Origin: CAYTSA01 sp964440345 | GTDB lineage: Bacteria; Desulfobacterota; Desulfovibrionia; Desulfovibrionales; Desulfovibrionaceae | NCBI GenBank assembly: GCA_964440345.1 | Contig: CAYTSA010000034.1 | Span: 1-34,343 of the forward strand | Length of the DNA stretch: 34,343 bases | Direction: 5' to 3' | Shown here: positions 1 to 7,814 of the stretch, in pieces | How the letters are laid out: each line of letters opens with the position of its first letter | How positions within the stretch are numbered: the stretch's first letter is position 1 | Translations under genes and position numbers: made by a program | The notes under the pieces: generated by a model | Told to the model about the DNA's origin: nothing | What the model saw: only the letters and a program-made list of their open reading frames with translations | The model's database searches: none

Positions 1-81
1 TACAGAGCTGTTCGCTATCGTGGCGGCGCTACAGCCCAGGGCCTTGCGTCATGGTCCAGCAGAAAGCGCACGAATCGTCAG

Positions 82-381
82 CTATGGCGCATGGAAAAAC
101 GCGGCGGCGTCCATGCGGCCGTGCAAGACGCCAAGGATGTGTATGCAGGTTGAGGACGTGGAGTAGAATATTACATGCTTGCCGACAACATACGAACGGC
201 AGTTGGCAAAAAGCTCAGGGCGGGGCCGGCCCAGTTGCGGGTTTGCCGCCAGGGCGTGGAACGAATCGTCAATTTTATGCAAGTAGCCGGCAGCCTTGTC
301 TTCGCCCCACATTTCTTCTGAATACAACCAGATATCAACCAGGTTCTCCTTGGCGCTCTGCGTGAGGCGATAATCAGCCAT
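82..381 (-). CDS. parE: ParE-family toxin of a type II toxin-antitoxin pair
   Basis: The 99-residue protein has the RelE/ParE toxin layout: an N-terminal part MADYRLTQSAKENLVDIW, a helix-rich middle with NPQLGRPRPEL, and the C-terminal strands YVVGKHVIFYS and IHILGVLHGRMD. ParE toxins poison DNA gyrase and are neutralised by ParD. An ATG 42 nt further upstream is in frame, but it lies deep inside the antitoxin gene; the start at 381 gives the usual ParE length and an 8-nt overlap with parD. It ends with TAG. The organisation (antitoxin first, toxin second, overlapping) is classical for parDE. No truncation is visible. The family call is confident; the target is inferred from the family. Confidence 0.9.
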   Translation of the reverse strand: MADYRLTQSAKENLVDIWLYSEEMWGEDKAAGYLHKIDDSFHALAANPQLGRPRPELFANCRSYVVGKHVIFYSTSSTCIHILGVLHGRMDAAAFFHAP

Positions 382-637
382 TGCTGCTTTTTCGCTGCCT
401 GGCTTCAAAGACAATTTCTTCAATGCTCATGTTGCAGAATCTGCCGGCCGCGGCGTCCTCGAATCCTGGCTGCAGCGCCCGGCGCAGTTGCTCCAGTTTT
501 ACTTCCTGGACCAGGGCCTCGTTTATCTCCATGAACCGGAGCGCCTCGCGAACAACGTCGCTTGCGTTGTCGTACAGCCCGCTGTCAACTTTTTGTTTGA
601 TCCTTGCTTCCAACTCAGGGGTGAGGGATATCTGCAT
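374..637 (-). CDS. parD: ParD-family antitoxin
   Basis: The 87-residue protein begins MQISLTPELEARIKQKVDSG and continues YDNASDVVREALRFME, the ribbon-helix-helix N-terminus typical of ParD antitoxins. The C-terminal half is charged and would wrap around the ParE toxin. The start has a clear AGGAGG ribosome site about 7 nt upstream. The gene overlaps parE by 8 nt and follows the XRE gene by 15 nt, so all four genes on this strand may be one transcript. ParD proteins normally repress their own operon through the RHH domain. No defect is seen. Confidence 0.9.
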   Translation of the reverse strand: MQISLTPELEARIKQKVDSGLYDNASDVVREALRFMEINEALVQEVKLEQLRRALQPGFEDAAAGRFCNMSIEEIVFEARQRKSSNG

Positions 638-652
638 TAGCGCCTCCTGCTG

Positions 653-991
653 CTACCGCAGTTGCTCGGGCTCCACGCCCAAGGCTTCGGCGATGCGCAC
701 GCGGGTGGAGTAGCGCAGGTTGCGGCCGGGTTTTTCGTAGCCGTTATAGGTGGACTGGGAAACGCCCATGCGCTGGGCGACGTCATCCTGGGTGAGTCCC
801 AGATACTCCCGCCAGGCGCGGACAAGGCCTTTCTCCTCCAGCAAGGAGAGTCTGGCAACTTCAGCAGGATAGGTAACTTCGTCATCTGATTTTTCCTGGG
901 ACTCCATGTAGGCGTCATAGGGAAGTACAACGAATTGCGGCGTCCCGTCCGGGCCAGTGATTATTTGTGGGTCAATTGTAGGTGCGTTCAT
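653..991 (-). CDS. XRE-family antitoxin-type regulator (Phd-like N-terminus plus HTH)
   Basis: The 112-residue protein has two parts. Residues about 10-32 (ITGPDGTPQFVVLPYDAYME) resemble the N-terminal strand and helix of Phd/YefM antitoxins. Residues about 56-112 form a Cro/C1 (XRE) helix-turn-helix with the typical YLGLTQDDVAQRMGVSQST core. Such proteins are usual partners and autorepressors of RelE-family toxins. Its ATG lies inside the end of a relE-like reading frame, a toxin-first order like higBA. It ends with TAG, 15 nt before parD. The toxin partner is frameshifted, so the gene may now act as an orphan antitoxin or regulator. Confidence 0.85.
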   Translation of the reverse strand: MNAPTIDPQIITGPDGTPQFVVLPYDAYMESQEKSDDEVTYPAEVARLSLLEEKGLVRAWREYLGLTQDDVAQRMGVSQSTYNGYEKPGRNLRYSTRVRIAEALGVEPEQLR

Positions 992-1249
992 CGCGTTTTT
1001 TTACCTCCGTTACTGTAATCACAACTATTTTCTGTACACCATCTTTTTCCAGGTCCGTATTGACAGTGAACAATACCCTTATCGCCCCACACGCAGCCGG
1101 TAACCGTCCCGGTTCTTGAGGCTCGACACGTTGGCGCAATGAGGCCAACTGCCCAAGCCCAAGATGGCCGTGAAAATGGCCTGTTGCTCATGCTTGGGAG
1201 TTTTCGAAATTTGTTTATACGCTTTTCGCTTGATGTGTACGTTTGCCAC
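972..1249 (-). pseudogene. RelE-family toxin, disrupted by one frameshift
   Basis: Read from a GTG at 1249, the frame gives VANVHIKRKAYKQISK and then LKNRDGYRLRVG before a TAA near 1100. One frame over, the sequence resumes as IRVLFTVNTDLEKDG and IVVITVTEVKKRDERTYN, ending at 972. Joined, these give the RelE signature (RDGYRLRVG, RVLFTV, V..V..V.KR) over about 92 residues, normal for the family. The span of 278 nt is one base short of a whole number of codons, so a single missing base explains the break. The end overlaps the XRE gene start by 20 nt, as expected for an operon. The sequence cannot show whether this is a true mutation or a sequencing error. Confidence 0.7.
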
Positions 1250-1672
1250 GAGAATGAAATAGCCTTTTATGGTTCTTTTGCCACGAATGATGCTTTACAA
1301 TACCATACGACTTGGAACCCGTCTACTCAAACAATTTCGTGCACTAATTGTGCCTCCACTTTTCGTATGCGAAAAAGTCAAAGTCCCTGGTTACCCCGCC
1401 TTCGCGGGCAATGACATTGTGGGGGGCGAATGCCGGGAGGCGCAACGATATCGTCGTTCCACCCCTCGCTTCGCTTCGTACGCATCCCAAGCGCAACAAG
1501 CCTTGTCGGTCAGCGCAGCCTCGCCGTCTTTATGATTACCATATGACGCCTGCCCCCTGCGCCGCTGCGCGGCTTCGGGGATCAGGCTGTCGCAGCTCCG
1601 CGGCTCACTGCGTTCGCCACCGCCTTCGGCTTGGAGCTGCTCACTTTACACTTGGGGCTGCTCACCATCTGC
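1250..1672. other. Gene-free stretch with a small hairpin and short direct repeats
   Basis: No convincing coding sequence is visible on either strand. A hairpin at 1395-1408 (CCCGC, loop CTTC, GCGGG) lies in the context CCCCGCCTTCGCGGGC, the look of a dispersed extragenic palindrome. CTGCTCAC occurs three times at 1637-1644, 1658-1665 and 1669-1676, the last covering the stop of the broken regulator gene. Low-complexity translation fragments here give no recognisable domain. Confidence 0.5.
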
Positions 1673-3541
1673 TCACGTGTTCGTCGGCTCGGCCAGCAGC
1701 ATGTCCATGTCCCAGATGTTGCTGAAGGCGCCCAGCATGGACTGCTCCATGATGTCGGTGAACGCCGCAAACATATACCACCGTTGCTCTCGGTAGTTGA
1801 TGTAATCCCCGGCCATTTCGTACAGGTTGAACCGGATGAAGTTGTTGCTGAACCGGGTCATCTGGCACTTTGCGGGGTCGTTCTGCTCGTCGAAACGCTC
1901 CTCCAGCAGGTCGTAGCTATGGGGCATGTGCCCGTGGAGCATCTCGGCCAGCACCAGGGTGGGTATGATGGTCTCGTAGTTGGTGCGGACCAGACCGGCG
2001 GCGGCGGCGCGTTGCTGCACCAGGCGCACCAGCTCGTAAACCCGGGGGGAGTAGGAGACGAAGTAGCAGTTGCCCGCGATGATGGAGTGGCCGGTAGTCA
2101 GCAAAGAGGCCGGGTCCATGGGGTTCTGGTGTTTTTCCAGCAAATGGTTGGCGCGCCGCATCAGGTCCCGGCGCTGGCGGAAGCAACCTTCAACCATCAT
2201 GAACACGTTGACCAGCTGGCCCAGGGTGAACAGTTCGCCCGGCTCGTCGCCTTGCTCCCGGAAAAGGGCCAGGGCGGCTTCCAGCGGCGGCAGGCTGAGC
2301 AGCATGTTGGTGAAAAAATAGTTGGCGCCCTGCACCAGCAGCAGCCAGGGGTCCTTGGCAAGGAACTCCGCTGGAATACGGTCGATGCAGTGTTGAATGG
2401 CGTAATGCCGGCTGCGCTGCATCAGGGCTATCCAGTTTTCGCGCAACACCTGGCTGACCCGGGGCCAGGACCCCGCCCGAATCAGCAGCTCCAGGGCTTC
2501 TTCCGGCTGCTTGCGCTGCAAGCGCCAGTCCGCCGCGCTCTCCAGGAATGCACGGCGCTGTGCAGCATCAGCCGCAGTCTGGGCCTGGCGCTGCAGGAAG
2601 TCCTGCAGCAGGTTGTGGAGACGGTACAGAACAACGCCGTCCCGCTGGTCCTTGCGCACGAAGAAGACGGCGTCGGCCAGGGACTGCAGCCATTGCCGGG
2701 CGCTTTCTGTGGCCACGCGCTCCAGCAGCGGCGTCGGCATGTCCGGCAACAGGGCGAGTAGGCAGGCTTCCTGCTGCAGCGCGGGGGCAAGTTGCGCCAG
2801 CACATTACGGTGAAAGTAGGCGTCCAGCGTTCGCAGGTCGGACAGCCTGGCCGGTTCCTGCTCCGGTTCCAGCGATTCGCCCCGCAAAAGTATGAGCCCC
2901 GCGGCCCAGCCCTAGGACCTACGCAGCAGTTGCTGCGCCTGGGCGTGGCTCAGCTGGGCGCCGAACAACTCGTCGTACAAGCGGATGATGTGGTCACGGG
3001 TGAAGGCAAGCAGTTCGTTGTCAATGAACAGGCACTGAGACGCAGAGAAAATACGTTCGCCGTCCCGGGTGACGGGGCAGCGGGAGACGACAATACATTT
3101 CCACGGCTCCGGCAAGGCGTCAGGCAAGGCCGCCAGTAGCTGCAGACTGAGTTCGCTTTCCATGAGCAGGTGGGCGTCGTCGATGATCAGCCGAAAAGGC
3201 TGGTCCACACTCGCAAGAGCACGGCGCAGCGCCGCGGCCGCGGTGGGAGGAATTTCCGGCGGCGTCAGCCGCGCCGAAAGGGTTGTGGCCAGCTGCTGCG
3301 CCACGGAATCCGGCAACACGCCGCGTATGGCGGAAAGGATGTTGTCGAAGAAAATGGCCGGGTCCCTGTCCGCCTCGGAACAGGAACACGTGGCCGCGGC
3401 CGGCGTAAATGACTGGGCGTACTGTTGCGCAAGAACTGTTTTGCCCTGTCCTGCCTAGGCTTCTATAAGCAGAAGCCGGAATTGTGTAGCATCAATGAGT
3501 TTGCAGTGTTCCAGAGTTTCTGGTCTGACGATATGTTCCAT
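1673..3541 (-). pseudogene. MalT/LuxR-type STAND ATPase regulator interrupted by two amber codons
   Basis: One frame of 622 codons runs from an ATG at 3541 and is broken only by TAG at codon 29 (3455-3457) and codon 210 (2912-2914). The first TAG sits directly before the Walker A-like AGQGKTVLAQQY. The second replaces a residue in the conserved MalT-family turn, giving LLRRS-stop-GWAAGLILL. Between them are the Walker B-like LIIDDAHLL and the SR..R sensor region; afterwards come the winged-helix and TPR-like superhelix typical of MalT. Each stop is one base from a sense codon (for example CAG or GAG). No C-terminal LuxR helix-turn-helix is present, although MalT-type proteins (about 900 residues) normally carry one, so the 3' end also looks lost. 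At least ten other genes here end in TAG, which argues against general readthrough. Confidence 0.7.
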
Positions 3542-3727
3542 TCATTTCCCCCATTGCCTCAAGAATTCATCAGACAATGCGAATCTGATACATACCTGAA
3601 AAGTGAAAAGCAAAGTGTTTGTCTATGAAACGGGCGTAAACGCCAGCATGTGGAGCTTCGGCATTCTAACTATACACAAAACTATTTTCAGAGGCAAAGC
3701 TTATTAATAATTTTAGCGATTTAGGCG

Positions 3728-3743
3728 TAGACACGGTCGTCTA
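3728..3743. promoter_or_regulatory. Possible operator, imperfect palindrome
   Basis: TAGACACGGTCGTCTA is an imperfect dyad whose outer arms TAGAC and GTCTA match perfectly. Its left part (GTAGACAC with the preceding base) recurs in inverse form as GTGTCTAC in the second dyad at 3786-3800. The two dyad centres are 56 bp apart. This suggests a two-site operator for a dimeric regulator, by inference only. Confidence 0.35.
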
Positions 3744-3785
3744 TATTGTTTAAATTCATGTATCATATGTTGCATTCTTACGTGT

Positions 3786-3797
3786 GACACATGTGTC
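3786..3797. promoter_or_regulatory. Possible operator, perfect 12-bp palindrome
   Basis: GACACATGTGTC is a perfect 12-bp palindrome about 110 bp upstream of the first gene of the export operon. With the next three bases it contains GTGTCTAC, the inverse of GTAGACAC in the dyad at 3728-3743. The shared half-site supports a real binding motif; the protein is unknown. Confidence 0.35.
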
Positions 3798-3907
3798 TAC
3801 TTGGAAGCTTCGGGGTGAGACTCATAAACGCATATCCGAATAGTATCATTGACAATAGTTTAAAAAATGCAACTACGCGCCAGCGGCGTGCAGCATCGGG
3901 TTTACTT

Positions 3908-4369
3908 ATGCTCACCAAATGTAACATTACGTATTTATTGCTTTTGTGCATAGCTGCTACCCTTCTGCTTGCGTCCCCGGGCTGGGCGCAAGACAGCGTC
4001 AACCTTGTAACGGAGCAGCAGAACAATTCTATGCCTAGCCTCTCAGACGCTTTGCTTGCCCAAGGTGACGGCTCGCAGGAACGGAATGGCTACACAGCAA
4101 CGGCTCCCGCCGCCTCTTTGTCCACCACCGGCTCCGCCCAGTTGCTGGCTGCGGGCATAGCCGGCTTGGCCGCTGCAAGCTCTACTGGCGAGGCCCAGTA
4201 TAAAATCGTCCAAACCGGCGTCAGTCAGGCAGAATTGGCCGCCATGAACATGCACATGTCTGAGGCCATAGAAGCCCTGGCTCAAGCTTCCCAGGCTCTG
4301 GCCGAAATGGCCAGCCAGGATGACGACGCCGCCCACGGCCATGGCCACGGAAGCGGTCACGGCCAGTAG
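3908..4369 (+). CDS. Small secreted protein with His/Gly-rich tail, first gene of export operon
   Basis: The 153-residue product begins with a signal peptide (ITYLLLLCIAATLLLASPGWAQ, cleavage expected after about residue 28). The mature part is rich in Ala, Ser, Gly and Gln, has a helical Ala/Glu/Met segment (SEAIEALAQASQALAEMA), and ends in a His/Gly tail, HGHGHGSGHGQ, that could bind metal ions. I recognise no family. Its place before Wza-, Wzz- and YjbH-like genes resembles that of the small secreted YjbE/GfcA proteins in enterobacterial yjbEFGH and gfc operons, but that is positional analogy, not shown homology. The ATG at 3908 is chosen because it begins the signal peptide; no strong ribosome site precedes it. 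The next gene starts 13 nt downstream. Confidence 0.7.
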   Translation: MLTKCNITYLLLLCIAATLLLASPGWAQDSVNLVTEQQNNSMPSLSDALLAQGDGSQERNGYTATAPAASLSTTGSAQLLAAGIAGLAAASSTGEAQYKIVQTGVSQAELAAMNMHMSEAIEALAQASQALAEMASQDDDAAHGHGHGSGHGQ

Positions 4370-4382
4370 CTGCAGGTCTGCC

Positions 4383-6827
4383 ATGAACCGCCAGCTTCTG
4401 CTCTGCATACTCTTGTTGCTCCCTCTGTGTCTGGGAGCGGAGTCTATTGCCCCGCCCACGCTGCGCTCCAGCAATTCCCCCGACCGATCCAAGACTGCAA
4501 ACGACGGTCTTGCGCCGTCGGCTCTGCGAACCCAGGAAGCGTTGGCGGAGCAGCTGGCGCGACGGCAGGGCGAACTTTTTCCCAGCGCCTTGCAAAGCGC
4601 GCAAAACGCCACGCTCCCAGCTCCCCTGACCAGCAGACTGATGGAAAGCCTCAGCTGGGACAAGCCTGAACCCACACGGCTTGAAGCCTTGTACCGGAGC
4701 CGCTACGGCGCAGAAGCCGCCGCCGGCTTACAGCAGTTCGGCTATGATTTATTTCTGGACCGTGAAGAAACGCCCCCGCCTGCTGCTGATCCTGGCCAGG
4801 ACTATGTGCTGGGCCCGGGCGACAGGCTGCGCGTGCGGTTGTGGGGCTCCTTTGACGACCTGGCTGCAGTATCGCCCATAGGCCCGGATGGTTCTGTAGA
4901 TTTGCCCAGACTGGGAGTCATAAACATGGACGGGCTGACCATGGCCCAAGCCCGGGAATTGGTCAGCCGGCAGGCGGAAAGATACCTGCAGGGAGTGCAG
5001 AGCAACGTCAGCCTGGACCACATGCGCTCGCGGCCGGTGTACGTGGTGGGTGCGGTGAAAAAGCCCGGCCTGCACATGGTCCCGGCCAACGCCACAGTCC
5101 TTGACGCCCTCACGGCGGCAGGAGGAGTCGCCCCGGACGGCTCGTTGCGGCGCATTGCATTGAAACGATCAGGCTCGCTGGTTGCCTATGTCGATTTGTA
5201 CGATCTCATCCTGCAGGGCGAGAGCGGGAGCGACGCCGTGCTGCGCGACCGGGACGTTGTCTTTGCCCCGCGCATAGGCCCCACGGCTGCGGCGGCCGGC
5301 GCTGTGGAACACGCGGCCATTTACGAACTCAATGGCGAACAGACCTTGCAAGACTTGCTGCAGCTTGCCGGCGGCCCTCTGCCCCAGGCGGACGCAGAGC
5401 GCGCCTATATTCGCCGGTATGACGCAGCCCCCGCAGAAACAGGCTATGCGGTAAGGGATTTTCCTTTACAAAATTTACAAGAAGTTTCCATTCAGGACGG
5501 CGACATGCTGGAGCTCTCCTTCCGCACGCCGGACTGGCCCACAGCCGTGCAGGTGACGGGGCAGGTCAAGCAGCCCTCCAGCCATGCGTTCACTGACGGC
5601 TTGATGCTCTCCCAGGTGCTCCCCAGTCTGGACGGCCTGGCGCCCGGGGCTGTAACTGACTTTGCCTGGCTGCAGCGCTACGACCCGGCCACTGCCCAGC
5701 GGCGCGTCGTTACCATTCCCCTGCTCCAGGCGCTGCAGGGCCAGTTCGATATGGAGCTGGCGCCCTACGACGTGGTGGAGGTGCTGACCAGAGAAGACTT
5801 CGCCATGTACGAGCAGGTGCAGCTGCACGGCGCAGTGTGGCTCGAAGGAAATTTCACCTATGCGCCAGGCATGCGCTTGGTGGACCTGCTGGCCATGGGC
5901 GGGGGCTTTCGCTTTGGCGCGCAGACAGACCGCATAGAGGTGTCCCGCAAAACCTTTGCCGGACAGAACGCCGGGGTGGACATGCTGGTTCTGCCCTACG
6001 CCGCCAATACTGGGTTCCCCCTGGAAGCATACGATTATGTATTCGTTCCCCAAGCGCGGGAGGCGGAGACATTCAAGATAGCGTCCATACGGGGGGAGGT
6101 GCCGTTTCCCGGCGAATACACGCTGCGCGAAGGCGATCATTTATCTGATCTCGTCCAGCGCGCCGGGGGCTTCACCCAGGAAGCGTATTTTTACGGCGCT
6201 TCCTACACGTCTGAGCAAGCCCGGATCATCCAGCAAGAATCCATAGAACGGGCCATTGACGACCTGCAGAAACGCGCTTACCGGCTGCTTTCAGAACAAG
6301 CACAGACCCTGGCCGACCCCAACCAGGCCCAGGTGACCCAGGCTTCGCGCCACGCTGTGGAGCAGTTGCTTTCACGGCTTTCCCAGGTGAAGGCCCAGGG
6401 CCGCGTCTCCATAAAACTGGCCAACCTGGATGTCTTCCGCGGCTCAGCCCACGATTTTCTGGTCCACGACGGCGACGCCCTGACCATCCCCCGAAAGCCC
6501 AATTTCGTCTCCGTCATGGGCAGCGTGTACTCTCCCAGCGCCTATCTCTACGAGCAGCAGCTCACGGTTAAGGAATACCTGGACAAAAGCGGCGGCTTCA
6601 CGCCGGATGCAGACTCAGACCGGGTATACGTGCTCAAGGCCAACGGCGAGGTGGAATCCATGGCCCGGGACGGGGACGACGTGCTTGAAGCGCGGCTCAT
6701 GCCCGGCGACACCATTGTGGTCCCGGAAGACCTGGAGCAGGTCCCCTACTTGCGGCTGGTCAAGGACGTCACCGACATTTTGTTCAAGATCGCCACAACA
6801 GCCGGCGTCGTTGTAGCGCTGTTATAA
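4383..6827 (+). CDS. Large polysaccharide export protein with SLBB domains (Wza-like)
   Basis: The 814-residue product starts with a signal peptide (NRQLLLCILLLLPLCLGAES). From about residue 141 (YVLGPGDRLRVRLWG) it has the polysaccharide biosynthesis/export domain. From about residue 219 there are repeated SLBB-type beta-grasp units: PVYVVGAVKKPGLHMVPANA, then VQVTGQVKQPSS, IRGEVPFPGEYTLREGD, and VMGSVYSPSAYLYEQQLTV near residue 711. It ends with a hydrophobic segment (ILFKIATTAGVVVALL) that may cross the outer membrane as the Wza helix does. It should form the outer-membrane and periplasmic conduit for an exported polysaccharide. It is about twice the length of E. coli Wza, like the many-SLBB versions in other proteobacteria. 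The preceding and following genes are 13 and 18 nt away, which indicates one operon. Confidence 0.9.
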   Translation: MNRQLLLCILLLLPLCLGAESIAPPTLRSSNSPDRSKTANDGLAPSALRTQEALAEQLARRQGELFPSALQSAQNATLPAPLTSRLMESLSWDKPEPTRLEALYRSRYGAEAAAGLQQFGYDLFLDREETPPPAADPGQDYVLGPGDRLRVRLWGSFDDLAAVSPIGPDGSVDLPRLGVINMDGLTMAQARELVSRQAERYLQGVQSNVSLDHMRSRPVYVVGAVKKPGLHMVPANATVLDALTAAGGVAPDGSLRRIALKRSGSLVAYVDLYDLILQGESGSDAVLRDRDVVFAPRIGPTAAAAGAVEHAAIYELNGEQTLQDLLQLAGGPLPQADAERAYIRRYDAAPAETGYAVRDFPLQNLQEVSIQDGDMLELSFRTPDWPTAVQVTGQVKQPSSHAFTDGLMLSQVLPSLDGLAPGAVTDFAWLQRYDPATAQRRVVTIPLLQALQGQFDMELAPYDVVEVLTREDFAMYEQVQLHGAVWLEGNFTYAPGMRLVDLLAMGGGFRFGAQTDRIEVSRKTFAGQNAGVDMLVLPYAANTGFPLEAYDYVFVPQAREAETFKIASIRGEVPFPGEYTLREGDHLSDLVQRAGGFTQEAYFYGASYTSEQARIIQQESIERAIDDLQKRAYRLLSEQAQTLADPNQAQVTQASRHAVEQLLSRLSQVKAQGRVSIKLANLDVFRGSAHDFLVHDGDALTIPRKPNFVSVMGSVYSPSAYLYEQQLTVKEYLDKSGGFTPDADSDRVYVLKANGEVESMARDGDDVLEARLMPGDTIVVPEDLEQVPYLRLVKDVTDILFKIATTAGVVVALL

Positions 6828-6845
6828 CCCGCACTTTCCAAAGCC

Positions 6846-7805
6846 ATGCACCAGCCCCTGCACGCCATACCCCACGCAGCCCCCAGCTGCCCCTTCGCCC
6901 CCGCAAAACAAAACCAGACGTCCCTGGCGGCCGCAGCCCTGGTGCTGTGGCGCGGCTGGATGCTGTGGATGCTGGTCCCGTTGCTGCTGGCGGGCGGCGC
7001 CTACGGTCTGTCCTTTCTACAGGAAACGGAATACAGGGCCCAGGCGTCGCTGCTGCCCAAGGAGCCGAGCAGGGAACTGGACGAGCTGATATCCGGCTTT
7101 TTGCCTGGGGCGCCGTTTGAGGTGACGCTCCCCAACACATCCTATCCTTCTGAAATTATGGCTTTTCTTCAAAGCCGCTCCCTGCGCGCTTCACTGCTGC
7201 AAGACTATGATTTACTGCCCCAGCTCTATCCTGGCCGCACGCCTGAAAGACTGCCTTCTATTGCCTGGGCTCTGGACGACGAAGCCCTGGAAGAGGTTTT
7301 CTCCGTCGAGTACAACCAGAATGAAGAAATCATCCTGCTGTTCTGGTCCGGAACTGATCCCGAGAATTGCGCAGCCATGCTGGCTGCGGTAGTGGAGCGC
7401 TTGCGGCTTTTTCTGGATAGAGAGTATGTCTCCATAGCGCAACGGCGGCGGGCTTTTGTGGAGGAGCAGCTGGCCCAGGCCGAGGCAAACCTGGCCCGCT
7501 GGGACAAGCAAACGCCAGGGCCGGCCATGGGCATGGAGCGCATCCGCCGGGAACTGGCCGCTGCAGAGGCTGTCTACGCCGGCCTTAAACGCCAGGCGGT
7601 GCTCGCCCGCATGGAAGAAGCCCGCGAGCTGCAGCGGTTTTCACTGCTGGATCCGCCGCATCCGCCGGGCAAACCGGTCTGGCCGCGGCCGTGGCTCATG
7701 GCAGGGCTCGCCTGGTTTGCCGGCCTGTTTGGCTGCTGCGCCGTTTTGTTATGCATGGCTGGGCTGCGCCGCTGTCAGGATAACGCCTTCCACTCCAGCA
7801 ACTAA
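6846..7805 (+). CDS. Wzz/GumC-type chain-length determinant-like membrane protein
   Basis: The 319-residue protein has one membrane segment near residues 39-58 (MLWMLVPLLLAGGAYGLSFL) and a second near 283-308 (PWLMAGLAWFAGLFGCCAVL). Between them is a periplasmic domain of about 220 residues, starting with the Wzz-like TEYRAQASLLP and containing a coiled-coil stretch around residues 195-245. This two-membrane-helix layout is that of Wzz/Etk N-terminal modules, which set chain length and link inner-membrane assembly to the Wza channel. No C-terminal tyrosine-kinase domain is present, so it is the short form. It lies 18 nt after the Wza-like gene and 9 nt before the YjbH-like gene. Confidence 0.8.
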   Translation: MHQPLHAIPHAAPSCPFAPAKQNQTSLAAAALVLWRGWMLWMLVPLLLAGGAYGLSFLQETEYRAQASLLPKEPSRELDELISGFLPGAPFEVTLPNTSYPSEIMAFLQSRSLRASLLQDYDLLPQLYPGRTPERLPSIAWALDDEALEEVFSVEYNQNEEIILLFWSGTDPENCAAMLAAVVERLRLFLDREYVSIAQRRRAFVEEQLAQAEANLARWDKQTPGPAMGMERIRRELAAAEAVYAGLKRQAVLARMEEARELQRFSLLDPPHPPGKPVWPRPWLMAGLAWFAGLFGCCAVLLCMAGLRRCQDNAFHSSN

Positions 7806-7814
7806 GGCTGCGCC

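Larger units (their letters stand above)
3542..3907. other. 366-bp regulatory gap upstream of the envelope operon
   Basis: This gap is more AT-rich than its surroundings and has no credible gene. It separates the broken MalT-type gene (leftward) from the export operon (rightward), so it should hold the operon's promoter. It contains two related dyads, listed separately, and a TTGACA at 3849-3854. No good -10 box could be matched to that TTGACA: AACTAC at 3871-3876 is weak. Confidence 0.5.

Noticed and set aside
1637..1676. Three CTGCTCAC repeats as a CRISPR-like or operator array
   Set aside because: The units are only 8 bp, spaced 21 and 11 bp apart, and no spacers or adjacent regulator gene support a function.
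1673..3541. Pyrrolysine or other UAG recoding as explanation for the two amber codons
   Set aside because: Many genes in the window end normally in TAG, no suppressor tRNA is seen, and the protein family is not known to use recoded UAG. Kept only as a low-probability alternative.
3849..3876. Confident sigma-70 promoter for the export operon
   Set aside because: TTGACA is perfect, but the best -10 at a suitable distance (AACTAC) is poor, so no promoter is called.
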